A stretch of DNA of 6,003 nucleotides from Actinomycetota bacterium (GTDB lineage Bacteria > Actinomycetota > Thermoleophilia > Gaiellales > Gaiellaceae): assembly GCA_013811645.1 (NCBI GenBank), contig JACCUU010000004.1:1-6003 (forward strand), written 5' to 3'. The notes beneath the pieces are model-generated. The model was given only the letters and a program-made list of their open reading frames with translations. It ran no database searches and was not told the DNA's origin. The position numbers and the translations under genes are program-made. Below are positions 1 to 5,806 of the stretch, piece by piece; the first letter of the stretch is position 1, and every line of letters begins with the position of its first letter.

Positions 1-379
1 CGGTCGCGCACGCGGAACGCCACGTGTGGCCAACAGGATTCTCAGGCGCATTCGGGATGTCGCCCAGGTGCGCCATGTCGGCGCCGTGACCCTCGACATC
101 GCCCGCGAGGCTCTCGAGCTGCTCGAGATCGATGAGGTCGGCCTCGAGCGCACGGATCGGGAGCTCTTGTCGGCGATCGCCCACAAGTTCGGAGGCGGGC
201 CGGTGGGGCTCTCGACGCTCGCAGTGTCGTTGGGCGAAGAGCCGGACACGATCGAGGACGTCTACGAGCCGTTTCTCCTCCAACTCGGCTTCATCCAGCG
301 GACTCCACGCGGTCGCGTGATCACCGCGCTCGGACGCGAGCACATCGACGCGCCGGCTGTCTCCGGCGGGCTCTTTTGA
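1..379 (+). CDS. ruvB: Holliday junction branch migration ATPase RuvB, C-terminal part (5' truncated by window edge)
   Basis: RuvB is the AAA+ hexameric motor that, with RuvA, drives branch migration of Holliday junctions during recombinational repair. Only the last 125 codons are visible. The frame is open from base 2, so the GTG at 26 is an internal valine and not the start. The first visible residues read [12 protein letters not shown], the RuvB sensor-2 region with its conserved GTPR arginine. The winged-helix DNA-binding domain follows, with the hallmark stretches [25 protein letters not shown] and [10 protein letters not shown]. The Walker A and B motifs lie upstream of the window. The end is normal: a short tail after the RTPRGR motif and a TGA stop at 377-379. 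That stop overlaps the TTG start of the next gene, so the two are probably co-transcribed. The family assignment is secure. Confidence 0.97.
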   Translation, partial: GRARGTPRVANRILRRIRDVAQVRHVGAVTLDIAREALELLEIDEVGLERTDRELLSAIAHKFGGGPVGLSTLAVSLGEEPDTIEDVYEPFLLQLGFIQRTPRGRVITALGREHIDAPAVSGGLF

Positions 380-708
380 CCTCGCCGCCGCACATCTGGA
401 CGCCGGGTATGGCAGGGCCGCTCGACGAGTTCGTCAACCGCATCACGCGCATGGTCGCCGAGTTCGCCCAGGAGCACGGGCTCGAGCAGGCGGAGCTCAG
501 GATCGAGCTGGCTGACGGATCGCGGTACCTCGTCGCAACGATGGTCGCGGATCCGGGCTTCGGCTTCTTCTCGATCACTCCGCATCGCGTCGAGGGAGAG
601 GAGCCTCGCCGCGCGATCGTCCCGATCGGTGCGGTGAAGGCGATCGAGATCTCCGCGCCGGATCCCGAGCGACGCGTCGGCTTCATGCCGAGCGAGACGG
701 CTGGCTGA
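376..708 (+). CDS. Small conserved-looking protein of unknown function, overlapping ruvB
   Basis: I do not recognise this 110-residue protein. It opens with TTG at 376, inside a TTGA overlap with the ruvB stop, an arrangement typical of translational coupling. An in-frame ATG at 409 (residue 12) is the alternative start and would give 99 residues. Neither start has a clear Shine-Dalgarno. The first half (about residues 14-38) looks helical and acidic. It is followed by alternating hydrophobic stretches such as [30 protein letters not shown] and [14 protein letters not shown], which read as a small beta sheet or barrel. The '[12 protein letters not shown]' ending resembles those of short SH3/Sm-like barrel proteins, but this is only an impression. 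There is no signal peptide, membrane helix or cysteine. The base composition matches ruvB, so it looks native and in the ruvB transcript. It is probably cytoplasmic. Confidence 0.72.
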   Translation: MTSPPHIWTPGMAGPLDEFVNRITRMVAEFAQEHGLEQAELRIELADGSRYLVATMVADPGFGFFSITPHRVEGEEPRRAIVPIGAVKAIEISAPDPERRVGFMPSETAG

Positions 709-715
709 AGTTCGT

Positions 716-739
716 GGGGTCAGGCTTCAGTCTGACCTC
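716..739. repeat. Imperfect 24-bp palindromic repeat between convergent genes (possible terminator hairpin)
   Basis: The left arm GGGGTCAGGCT (716-726) faces AGTCTGACCTC (729-739). In plus-strand RNA all 11 positions can pair, two of them as G-U (717-738 and 724-731). In minus-strand RNA those two become A-C mismatches, so the hairpin favours the transcript from ruvB and the gene ending at 708. Eight bases separate it from the upstream stop codon, and the convergent gene ends at 755. No U-tract follows, so it is not a canonical intrinsic terminator. Apart from two C-to-T differences it matches the reverse complement of the palindrome at 5807-5830. Confidence 0.6.
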
Positions 740-754
740 GGTTCAAGGTGGATC

Positions 755-1210
755 TCAGCCGCGGTACTGAAGTTCGCGCCACGACGGCACCGGAGCGAGC
801 TCGAGCAGCGTCCGCCCACCCTTCGGCTCCGCGTAGCCGAAATCCCCGGTGTCGTCCTCCCAGGACACGTCAAGCAAGCCCTCCTTGACCCGGTGGTCGA
901 GCCATGCGCCCCGGAAGACGAGCTTGCGCAACCAGTACACGAGCGACTCCTGCTTCACCAGCGATACGTGCTCCCAGTGCCGGACGAGGTAGATCCCGAG
1001 CCCGCTACGCGGCTCGACGATCCGGCCGTCGGCGACGAGCTCGACGAGATCTCCCGCCTCGTCCGAGTCCAGGTCGTTCGAGGCGACGAGCTCGAGGCGC
1101 ACAGCGGCCGCGGTGACGCGCTCTGCGAAGTCGTCGGAGCTGAACTCGAAGCGATGGCCGAGGAACTCGACCACGAAGTCGTCGCCGGAGCGATAGTTGG
1201 CCGCGAGCAC
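755..1210 (-). CDS. Protein of unknown function (151 aa)
   Basis: I do not recognise this protein. It reads leftward from a GTG at 1210-1208 to a TGA at 757-755. The frame stays open upstream as far as an ATG at 1273 (172 aa) and another at 1321 (188 aa). Those extensions use codons rare in this DNA (AGA, CTA, GAT) and run into the divergent membrane-protein gene, so I prefer GTG 1210; CTG at 1219 is also possible. The product is acidic and soluble-looking with no membrane segment. It has an N-terminal FVVEFLGHRFEF strand-like stretch, an acidic middle (LDSDEAGDLVELV), a central HWEHVSLVKQESLVYWLRKL segment, and a C-terminal half rich in Trp, Asp and Glu ending SWRELQYRG. The plus-strand readings opposite it look like shadows. 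It is the only complete minus-strand gene here and interrupts the ruvB-recJ-relA run, suggesting a lineage-specific insertion. Confidence 0.68.
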   Translation of the reverse strand: MLAANYRSGDDFVVEFLGHRFEFSSDDFAERVTAAAVRLELVASNDLDSDEAGDLVELVADGRIVEPRSGLGIYLVRHWEHVSLVKQESLVYWLRKLVFRGAWLDHRVKEGLLDVSWEDDTGDFGYAEPKGGRTLLELAPVPSWRELQYRG

Positions 1211-1217
1211 CTCGGCC

Positions 1218-1223
1218 AGCGTA
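1218..1223 (-). promoter_or_regulatory. Putative -10 box for the minus-strand unknown gene
   Basis: Read on the minus strand this is TACGCT, followed by 7 nt and then the GTG start at 1210. It fits the actinobacterial TANNNT -10 pattern, with transcription starting at or next to the start codon (leaderless). I see no convincing -35 hexamer. The start assignment partly rests on this pattern, so the two are not independent. Confidence 0.33.
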
Positions 1224-1225
1224 TC

Positions 1226-1231
1226 TAGGCT
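1226..1231 (+). promoter_or_regulatory. Putative -10 box for the small membrane protein gene
   Basis: TAGGCT (TANNNT) is followed by 7 nt and then the GTG at 1239, so the transcript would begin at or just before the start codon. No clear -35 is visible. It lies back to back with the minus-strand -10 candidate at 1218-1223, two bases apart, so polymerase binding for the two genes would be mutually exclusive. Confidence 0.33.
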
Positions 1232-1238
1232 TCTGGAT

Positions 1239-1460
1239 GTGAGTGATCGTCGCGTCTGGGCCGGGATGGCCATCGTCGTGCTCCTCGTCTGGCTGGTCGG
1301 CGCGGCGGTGACGAAGTACACGCTCGAGCAGATGGCCTACGTGACGCCGATCGCGATGGTCGTCGTCGGCGTGACCATCGGCCTCGTTCTCCTGTGGGTC
1401 AAGATCGTGCTGGATGCGCTTCATCGTCGCCGCGACGCGAGAGGCCAGAGCCAGACGTAG
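1239..1460 (+). CDS. Small two-helix inner-membrane protein of unknown function (73 aa)
   Basis: From GTG 1239 the product is 73 residues. Helix 1 spans about residues 7-24 (WAGMAIVVLLVWLVGAAV). A short polar loop with KYTLEQ follows, then helix 2 at about residues 35-57 (VTPIAMVVVGVTIGLVLLW is its core). The N-terminus carries Arg-Arg and the C-terminal tail is basic (HRRRDARG), so the positive-inside rule predicts a hairpin with both ends in the cytoplasm. An upstream in-frame TTG at 1197 would add 14 Ser/Ala-rich residues and overlap the divergent gene, and an ATG at 1266 would cut into helix 1; GTG 1239 is the best compromise. The stop (TAG 1458-1460) lies 37 bp before the preferred recJ start. 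No family is recognisable. It could be a small membrane adaptor, or occupy the position where secretion genes (yajC/secDF) often lie, but it has no similarity to those that I can see. Confidence 0.66.
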   Translation: MSDRRVWAGMAIVVLLVWLVGAAVTKYTLEQMAYVTPIAMVVVGVTIGLVLLWVKIVLDALHRRRDARGQSQT

Positions 1461-1484
1461 ATCGAAGCCGTCCGGCGCCGTCCG

Positions 1485-1490
1485 TACCGT
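1485..1490 (+). promoter_or_regulatory. Putative -10 box for recJ
   Basis: TACCGT is followed by 7 nt (1491-1497) and then the preferred GTG start at 1498, the same TANNNT-N7-start layout seen for the neighbouring genes. No purine-rich Shine-Dalgarno precedes the GTG, which suits a leaderless message. The -35 region (around 1461-1467, TCGAAG) is a weak match. Confidence 0.35.
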
Positions 1491-1504
1491 CACAACGGTG
1501 ACGG
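1487..1504. promoter_or_regulatory. Perfect dyad over the recJ promoter and start codon
   Basis: CCGTCAC (1487-1493) and GTGACGG (1498-1504) are exact inverted repeats around AACG. The symmetry extends outward to TACC...GGTA (1485-1507) if one G is bulged. The dyad covers part of the putative -10 and the GTG start. If transcription starts at 1498 the left arm is not transcribed, so it would act as a DNA operator. If recJ is read through from the upstream gene it could form an RNA hairpin hiding the start. A chance dyad is possible. Confidence 0.3.
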
Positions 1505-3381
1505 GTATCTGGTCGATCGCGCCTCTGGATCTCGAGAAAGCGAGGACGCTCTCGCGCGAGCTGAGGCTCAGTGAGGTGACCGCCGCGGTCCTCGCGCGGC
1601 GCGGCTACGGCGATCCTGAGCTGGCACGCCGCTTCCTCGACGCGGAGCTTCCCGGCCACGACCCGTTCCTCCTCGGCGACATGGCCGGCGCGATCGAGCG
1701 GATTCGAGCCGCAATCGCCGAAGGAAAGCGCATCTGCGTGCACGGGGACTACGACGTGGACGGGATCTGCGCGACCTCGCTCGCGTTTCTGTACCTGCGT
1801 GAGCTTGGCGCCGACGTGGTCTGGCACCTTCCCAGTCGCTTCGAAGAGGGCTATGGCGTGTCCAGCGCGACGCTCGCACGACTGGCCGACGACGGCGTCG
1901 GACTCGTGCTCACGGTCGACTGCGGGATCACCGCCGTCCAGGAGGTCGCCCAGGCGAAGACGCTGGGTCTCGAAGTCGTGGTCACCGACCATCACCGGCC
2001 AGGAGAAAGCCTCCCCGACTGCCCGGTCGTGGCAACGCGACCCTCCGCGTATCCGTTTCCGGAACTCTGCGGCACGGGTGTCGTGTACAAGCTCGGCGAG
2101 GCGCTCCTCGGCCCCGCGCATCCCGCGCTCAAGCGCAACCTCGACCTGGTCGCCCTGGCCACGATCGCGGACGTCGTCCCGCTCGTCGACGAGAACCGTG
2201 CGCTTGCCTCCGCCGGCCTGCGTGAGCTCGCCTGCACGAGGCGCCCGGGCCTGCAGGCGCTGATGCGAAGCGCACACGTCGATCCGGCGGTGGTCGACGC
2301 GAGCTCTGTCGGCTTCCGGCTCGCGCCCCGGATAAACGCCGCAGGGCGCCTGGGTCGGCCCGACGCCGCTCTCGAGCTGATCCTGACCGACGACCCCGAC
2401 GAGGCGCGGAAGCTGGCATCGGACCTCGAGGAGCTGAATCGCGACCGTCAAGCCGTGGAGGACCGGATCCTGCGGGAGGCAACCGCTCTCGTCGAAGGGC
2501 TTCCCGAACCGGCTCGGTTGCGACGAGGCTACGTCCTCTGGCACGAGGACTGGCACGAGGGCGTCATCGGCATCGTGGCCTCCCGCCTGGTGGAGAGGTT
2601 CAATCGGCCCGTCGTCCTCATCACTCGCGCCCAGGATGGATGGAAGGGCTCGGGACGGTCGGTCTCGCGCTTCGACCTGCACGGTGCGTTGGCCGCCTGC
2701 TCCTCGCACCTGCAGCGGTTCGGAGGCCACCGCGCGGCAGCGGGGTTGTCGATCGAGGAGGCAAGCCTCGCCACTTTTGCCGAGGCTTTCGCAGCCCACG
2801 CGGACACGACCCTCGCAGATGAGGACCTGCTTCCGGTGACGACCGTCGATGCCGTCGTCTCGGCCGAGGAGCTCACGCTTCCGCTCGCGCAGGAGCTCGA
2901 CCGGCTTGCACCGTTCGGGCTCGGAAATCCCGACGTGATGCTGCTCGTGCCCGCCACACAGCCGTTCGCGCCCGCGACGGTAGGTGAGGGCAAGCACCTG
3001 CGCTTCCGCGTACGGCAGAACGGGCGAGACGCGGGGAGCGCCATCGCCTTCGGCCAGGGCTCACAGCTCGACCGACTTCGCGCGACCGGACTCTTCGACG
3101 TCGCCTGTCGGCTGAAGGAAAACCGGTGGAACGGCACGGTCGCGCCCCAGCTCGTCGTGCGCCGGCTCTTCGACACCTCGGAAGGCTACGAAGCGCTCCG
3201 CGAGCGTCTCGCCGGCCTCTGGCGAGCGGGTGAAGGCGCGTGGACGCCCGAAGCACGGAGTGTGTTCGCCGAGCTCGGTCTTGCTGCGCAAGGAGGAGGT
3301 CGCCGTAGGCAGCTGCTCGAATCGGAGACGTTCCGTGCGCTGCTCGAGCACGAGACAGTCGCCTTCCCGGAGGCCGCGTAG
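1498..3381 (+). CDS. recJ: Single-stranded-DNA-specific 5'-3' exonuclease RecJ
   Basis: RecJ degrades single-stranded DNA 5' to 3' in recombinational repair, mismatch repair and base-excision repair, using divalent metal ions. Numbered from GTG 1498 (627 aa), the DHH phosphoesterase motifs are all present: DYDVDG at 84-89, D141 in TVDCGI, TDHH with DHH at 164-166, and D225 in IADVVPL. CGTGVVYKL (191-199) and RINAAGRLG (278-286) also match the family. The DHHA1 side has WHEGVIGIVASRL (352-364), GSGRS (384-388) and GGHRAAAG (409-416). An OB-fold-like region with LAPFGLGNPD follows (from about 470), then a C-terminal tail of about 65 residues with WTPEARSVFAELG. All catalytic residues I would expect are intact. 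An ATG at 1414 would add 28 Arg-rich residues and overlap the preceding gene; family members start near the WSIAP segment, so GTG 1498 is preferred. Length is somewhat above the E. coli enzyme because of the tail. Confidence 0.96.
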   Translation: MTGIWSIAPLDLEKARTLSRELRLSEVTAAVLARRGYGDPELARRFLDAELPGHDPFLLGDMAGAIERIRAAIAEGKRICVHGDYDVDGICATSLAFLYLRELGADVVWHLPSRFEEGYGVSSATLARLADDGVGLVLTVDCGITAVQEVAQAKTLGLEVVVTDHHRPGESLPDCPVVATRPSAYPFPELCGTGVVYKLGEALLGPAHPALKRNLDLVALATIADVVPLVDENRALASAGLRELACTRRPGLQALMRSAHVDPAVVDASSVGFRLAPRINAAGRLGRPDAALELILTDDPDEARKLASDLEELNRDRQAVEDRILREATALVEGLPEPARLRRGYVLWHEDWHEGVIGIVASRLVERFNRPVVLITRAQDGWKGSGRSVSRFDLHGALAACSSHLQRFGGHRAAAGLSIEEASLATFAEAFAAHADTTLADEDLLPVTTVDAVVSAEELTLPLAQELDRLAPFGLGNPDVMLLVPATQPFAPATVGEGKHLRFRVRQNGRDAGSAIAFGQGSQLDRLRATGLFDVACRLKENRWNGTVAPQLVVRRLFDTSEGYEALRERLAGLWRAGEGAWTPEARSVFAELGLAAQGGGRRRQLLESETFRALLEHETVAFPEAA

Positions 3382-3504
3382 TCAGGGAAGCGGAGCGAGC
3401 GCGTCTCGCATGACGACCGCAAGCCTGCGCGCGAGTCGTTGCCGGAGCCAGCGTCGAATCGGGCCCATGAGAGCGCCGATTTCAACGCTTGTCGGTAGGT
3501 TCCT

Positions 3505-3523
3505 GCGCGATCGAGGATCGCGC
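3505..3523. promoter_or_regulatory. Perfect 8-bp inverted repeat upstream of relA (candidate operator)
   Basis: GCGCGATC (3505-3512) and GATCGCGC (3516-3523) are exact inverted repeats separated by GAG. The centre is about 36 bases before the relA start, so in a leaderless promoter it covers the -35 region. It lies in the 168-bp gap between recJ and relA (3382-3549), which otherwise shows only a weak 5-bp stem just after the recJ stop (3395-3409). It is followed by AAAA rather than a T-run, so a transcription terminator for recJ is unlikely. A binding site for a dimeric regulator is the better reading, but it is unproven. Confidence 0.38.
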
Positions 3524-3537
3524 CAAAAGGTGCTCAG

Positions 3538-3543
3538 TACACT
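3538..3543 (+). promoter_or_regulatory. Putative -10 box of a leaderless relA promoter
   Basis: TACACT is followed by GAAACC and then the ATG at 3550. The spacing puts the transcription start on the A of ATG. No Shine-Dalgarno lies within the usual distance; the nearest AGG is about 20 nt upstream. The -35 zone is occupied by the dyad at 3505-3523 and shows no clear TTGACA-like hexamer, which would suit an activator-dependent or regulated promoter. Confidence 0.45.
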
Positions 3544-3549
3544 GAAACC

Positions 3550-5757
3550 ATGACCGTCCTCGATGAAAGGCGACATCACGAGCACCTGGTCGATGAGCTG
3601 ATCGCCGAGGTCGAGGCGTACAACCCAGACGTCGACAGAGACCTTCTCCGCCGTGCGTTCGATCTCGCTGAACGAGCCCACGAAGGGCAGACGCGGCGCT
3701 CCGGGGAGGAGTTCATCCACCACCCGCTGGGTGTCGCCCGTATCTGCGCGGAGCTGCACCTGGACGAGCAGACGATTGCGGCCGCGCTCCTGCACGACGT
3801 CGTCGAGGACACGGGAGCGGATCTGGAGGAGGTCCGAGCAGAGTTCGGGCCCGAGGTCGCACAGCTCGTGGAAGGCGTCACCAAGCTGACGAGGATCAGC
3901 TTCCAGAGCCGCGAACAGGCCGAGGCGGAGAACTACCGCAAGATGATCGTGGCGATGGCGCAGGACGTGCGCGTCATCCTGATCAAGCTCGCCGACCGCC
4001 TCCACAACATGCGGACGATCGAGTACCAGACGAGGCCGAAGCAGGCCCAGAAGGCGCGCGAGACGCTCGAGGTGTACGCGCCGCTCGCGCACCGGCTCGG
4101 GATCCACGCGCTCAAGTGGGAGCTCGAGGACCTCGCGTTCCAGACTCTCCATCCCCGAAAGTACTCCGAGATCAAGGCCATGGTCGCCGACCAGCGCGCC
4201 GATCGCGATGCGCAGGCGGAGAAAGCCGGGGAGGTCCTGGGCGAGGAACTGCGCAAGGCAGACGTGCCCGCGGAGATCACGGCGCGCGCGAAGCACTTCT
4301 ACTCGATCTACGACAAGATGGCCAAACGAGGCCGCGAGTTCAACGAGATCTACGACCTGACGGCCATGCGGGTCGTCTGCGAACGGACCGCGGATGAGGG
4401 AACACGCGACTGCTACGCGGCGCTCGGCCTGATTCACTCGCTCTGGAAGCCGATGCCCGGGCGGTTCAAGGACTTTATGGCCATGCCCAAGCTGAACCGC
4501 TACCGCTCGTTGCACACGACGGTGATCGGGCCCGAAGGACGGCCGCTCGAGATCCAGGTTCGGACACGCCAGATGCACGAGGAGGCGGAATACGGGGTCG
4601 CCGCGCATTGGTTGTACAAGCGCGGCCGCGCCGGCGCGAAGGCCGACGACGAGTGGCTGGTCTGGGTCAAGTCGCTCATGGACTCACAGCAGGACGAGCA
4701 GGACCCGGGCGAGTACATGCGCACGCTCCGCACCGATCTCTTCTCCGACGAGGTGTACGTCTTCACGCCGAAGGGCGAGGTGAAGGTGCTGCCTTCGGGT
4801 GCGACGCCGATCGACTTCGCCTATGCCGTCCATACCGATGTCGGGCACCGAACGGTGGGCGCCAAGGTGAATGGCCGCATAGTGCCGCTCCACTATCGGC
4901 TGACGAACGGCGAGTTCGTCGAGATCCTCACCTCGAAGAGCGGCCGGGGACCCTCACGCGACTGGCTTGCCGTCGCGCGTTCCTCGCGCGCCCGCAACAA
5001 GATCAGGCAGTGGTATCAGCGGGAGACACGCGGTGAAACCGAGGCAAAGGGCCGCGAGCTCCTCGACCAGGCGCTCAAAGCGCAGAAGCTCCCCTATCGA
5101 AAGCTCCAGGGATCGAGCGTGCTCGCCCAGGTGATCCGGGAGACCGGCTTCAAGAAGGCCGAGGACTTCTACGTCGCGCTCGGGGCGGGGAAGCTCCAGC
5201 CCGGTCAGATCGTGAACAAGGTCATCCAGCGGCTGAAGACGGACGAGGTCGCCGCGGAGCCGGCCATCACGACGAAGCCGTCGCGCGCGAAGACGGCGGT
5301 CTCCTCGAACCGGCTCGGGATCACCGTCCCGGGAGTCGAGGACGTGCTCGTCCGACTCGCCAAGTGCTGCACCCCCGTGCCGGGTGACCCGGTCCTCGGC
5401 TACATCTCGCTCGGCCGCGGGATCACGGTGCATCGAGACGACTGCCCGAACGTGAAGGCACTCCAGAAAAATCCGGAGCGGTTTACCCGCGTCGAGTGGG
5501 AGGGAGGCGCGTCGGCCAGCTTCCTCGTACAGATCGCCGTCGATGCGTGGGACCGCTCGCGTCTGCTCGAGGACGTCGCCCGAACCTTCGCCGAGCACGG
5601 CGCCAACATCGTCTCCTACGGCGGCTCGGTCGAGGACGGGATGGCGCGCAACTGGTACACGGCCGAGGTGGGGGACGTGAAGGAGCTCCGGTCGCTCCTG
5701 GCGGCGCTCCGGAACCTCGACGCCGTATTCGACGCGTATCGCGTAACGCCGTCCTGA
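3550..5757 (+). CDS. relA: Bifunctional (p)ppGpp synthetase/hydrolase (Rel, long RSH family)
   Basis: This cytoplasmic, ribosome-associated enzyme makes (p)ppGpp from ATP and GDP/GTP during amino-acid starvation and also hydrolyses it. All domains of a long RSH protein are present in 735 residues, within the usual range. The HD hydrolase is intact: H58 in HHPLGV, H82-D83 and E86-D87 in LLHDVVEDT, and D149 in LADRLHNMRT. The synthetase carries D269 in YDLTAMRVV, RFKD at 305-308 (the RXKD form typical of bifunctional enzymes, not the EXDD of monofunctional RelA), Y318 in the NxYxSLH motif, and E334 in LEIQVRT. A TGS domain spans about 402-463. A Cys-containing zinc-finger/RIS region has C606, C607, H628 and C632. 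A C-terminal ACT domain spans about 657-733. Both activities should therefore be functional. One small oddity is PKLNRYRSLHTTV, where Gly and Gln are common in place of the two Arg. The ATG start is well placed and has no Shine-Dalgarno. Confidence 0.97.
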   Translation: MTVLDERRHHEHLVDELIAEVEAYNPDVDRDLLRRAFDLAERAHEGQTRRSGEEFIHHPLGVARICAELHLDEQTIAAALLHDVVEDTGADLEEVRAEFGPEVAQLVEGVTKLTRISFQSREQAEAENYRKMIVAMAQDVRVILIKLADRLHNMRTIEYQTRPKQAQKARETLEVYAPLAHRLGIHALKWELEDLAFQTLHPRKYSEIKAMVADQRADRDAQAEKAGEVLGEELRKADVPAEITARAKHFYSIYDKMAKRGREFNEIYDLTAMRVVCERTADEGTRDCYAALGLIHSLWKPMPGRFKDFMAMPKLNRYRSLHTTVIGPEGRPLEIQVRTRQMHEEAEYGVAAHWLYKRGRAGAKADDEWLVWVKSLMDSQQDEQDPGEYMRTLRTDLFSDEVYVFTPKGEVKVLPSGATPIDFAYAVHTDVGHRTVGAKVNGRIVPLHYRLTNGEFVEILTSKSGRGPSRDWLAVARSSRARNKIRQWYQRETRGETEAKGRELLDQALKAQKLPYRKLQGSSVLAQVIRETGFKKAEDFYVALGAGKLQPGQIVNKVIQRLKTDEVAAEPAITTKPSRAKTAVSSNRLGITVPGVEDVLVRLAKCCTPVPGDPVLGYISLGRGITVHRDDCPNVKALQKNPERFTRVEWEGGASASFLVQIAVDAWDRSRLLEDVARTFAEHGANIVSYGGSVEDGMARNWYTAEVGDVKELRSLLAALRNLDAVFDAYRVTPS

Positions 5758-5765
5758 TACGGCTC

Positions 5766-5789
5766 GGGGTTGGGCTTCAGCACGACCTG
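5766..5789. repeat. Degenerate copy of the 24-bp palindromic repeat after relA
   Basis: Aligned to the repeat at 716-739 without gaps, 18 of 24 bases agree, including GGGGT at the left and GGCTTCAG in the centre. RNA from the plus strand could still pair over most of the stem with one G-A mismatch. The A-U pair at repeat positions 7 and 18 is replaced by G-C (5772 and 5783). It begins 9 bp after the relA stop and 17 bp before the perfect palindrome. It may be a decayed partner copy or chance similarity. Confidence 0.35.
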
Positions 5790-5806
5790 GCAACGACCAC
5801 TGCGCC

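Noticed and set aside
26..379. GTG at 26 as the start of a short independent gene
   Set aside because: The frame is open upstream to base 2 and already encodes the conserved RuvB GTPR segment, so the GTG is an internal valine codon.
705..776. Direct 10-bp repeat CTGAAGTTCG at 705-714 and 767-776 flanking the junction hairpin
   Set aside because: It is short, lies within coding ends, and no element structure accompanies it. It could pair with CTTCAG at 725-730, but this looks incidental.
893..1228. Plus-strand open frame of 111 codons
   Set aside because: It is opposite the minus-strand unknown gene, which has the more protein-like composition. This frame is dominated by Glu, Val and Arg and lacks a start signal.
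1399..2997. Long minus-strand open frame (about 530 codons) opposite recJ
   Set aside because: It has no domain sense, is rich in Arg, Gly and Asp, and lies entirely opposite a gene with intact RecJ catalytic motifs. Long antisense frames are expected in GC-rich coding DNA.
3363..3390. CTTCCC...GGGAAG across the recJ stop as a terminator
   Set aside because: A 6-bp stem with a 16-nt loop and no T-run is too weak to call.
3382..3468. Possible 28-codon minus-strand gene in the recJ-relA gap, with an Arg-rich amphipathic product beginning MGPIRRWLRQRLARR
   Set aside because: It is too short to judge, has no Shine-Dalgarno or -10 before its ATG, and is simply the tail of the antisense frame through relA.
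3382..4608. Long minus-strand open frame (about 400 codons) opposite the relA 5' half
   Set aside because: It mirrors the codon structure of a well-conserved relA gene and shows no recognisable domain.
4954..5793. Minus-strand open frame (279 codons) opposite the relA 3' half
   Set aside because: It is antisense to the TGS, zinc-finger and ACT regions of Rel. The composition is Arg/Leu/Glu-rich and typical of a shadow frame.
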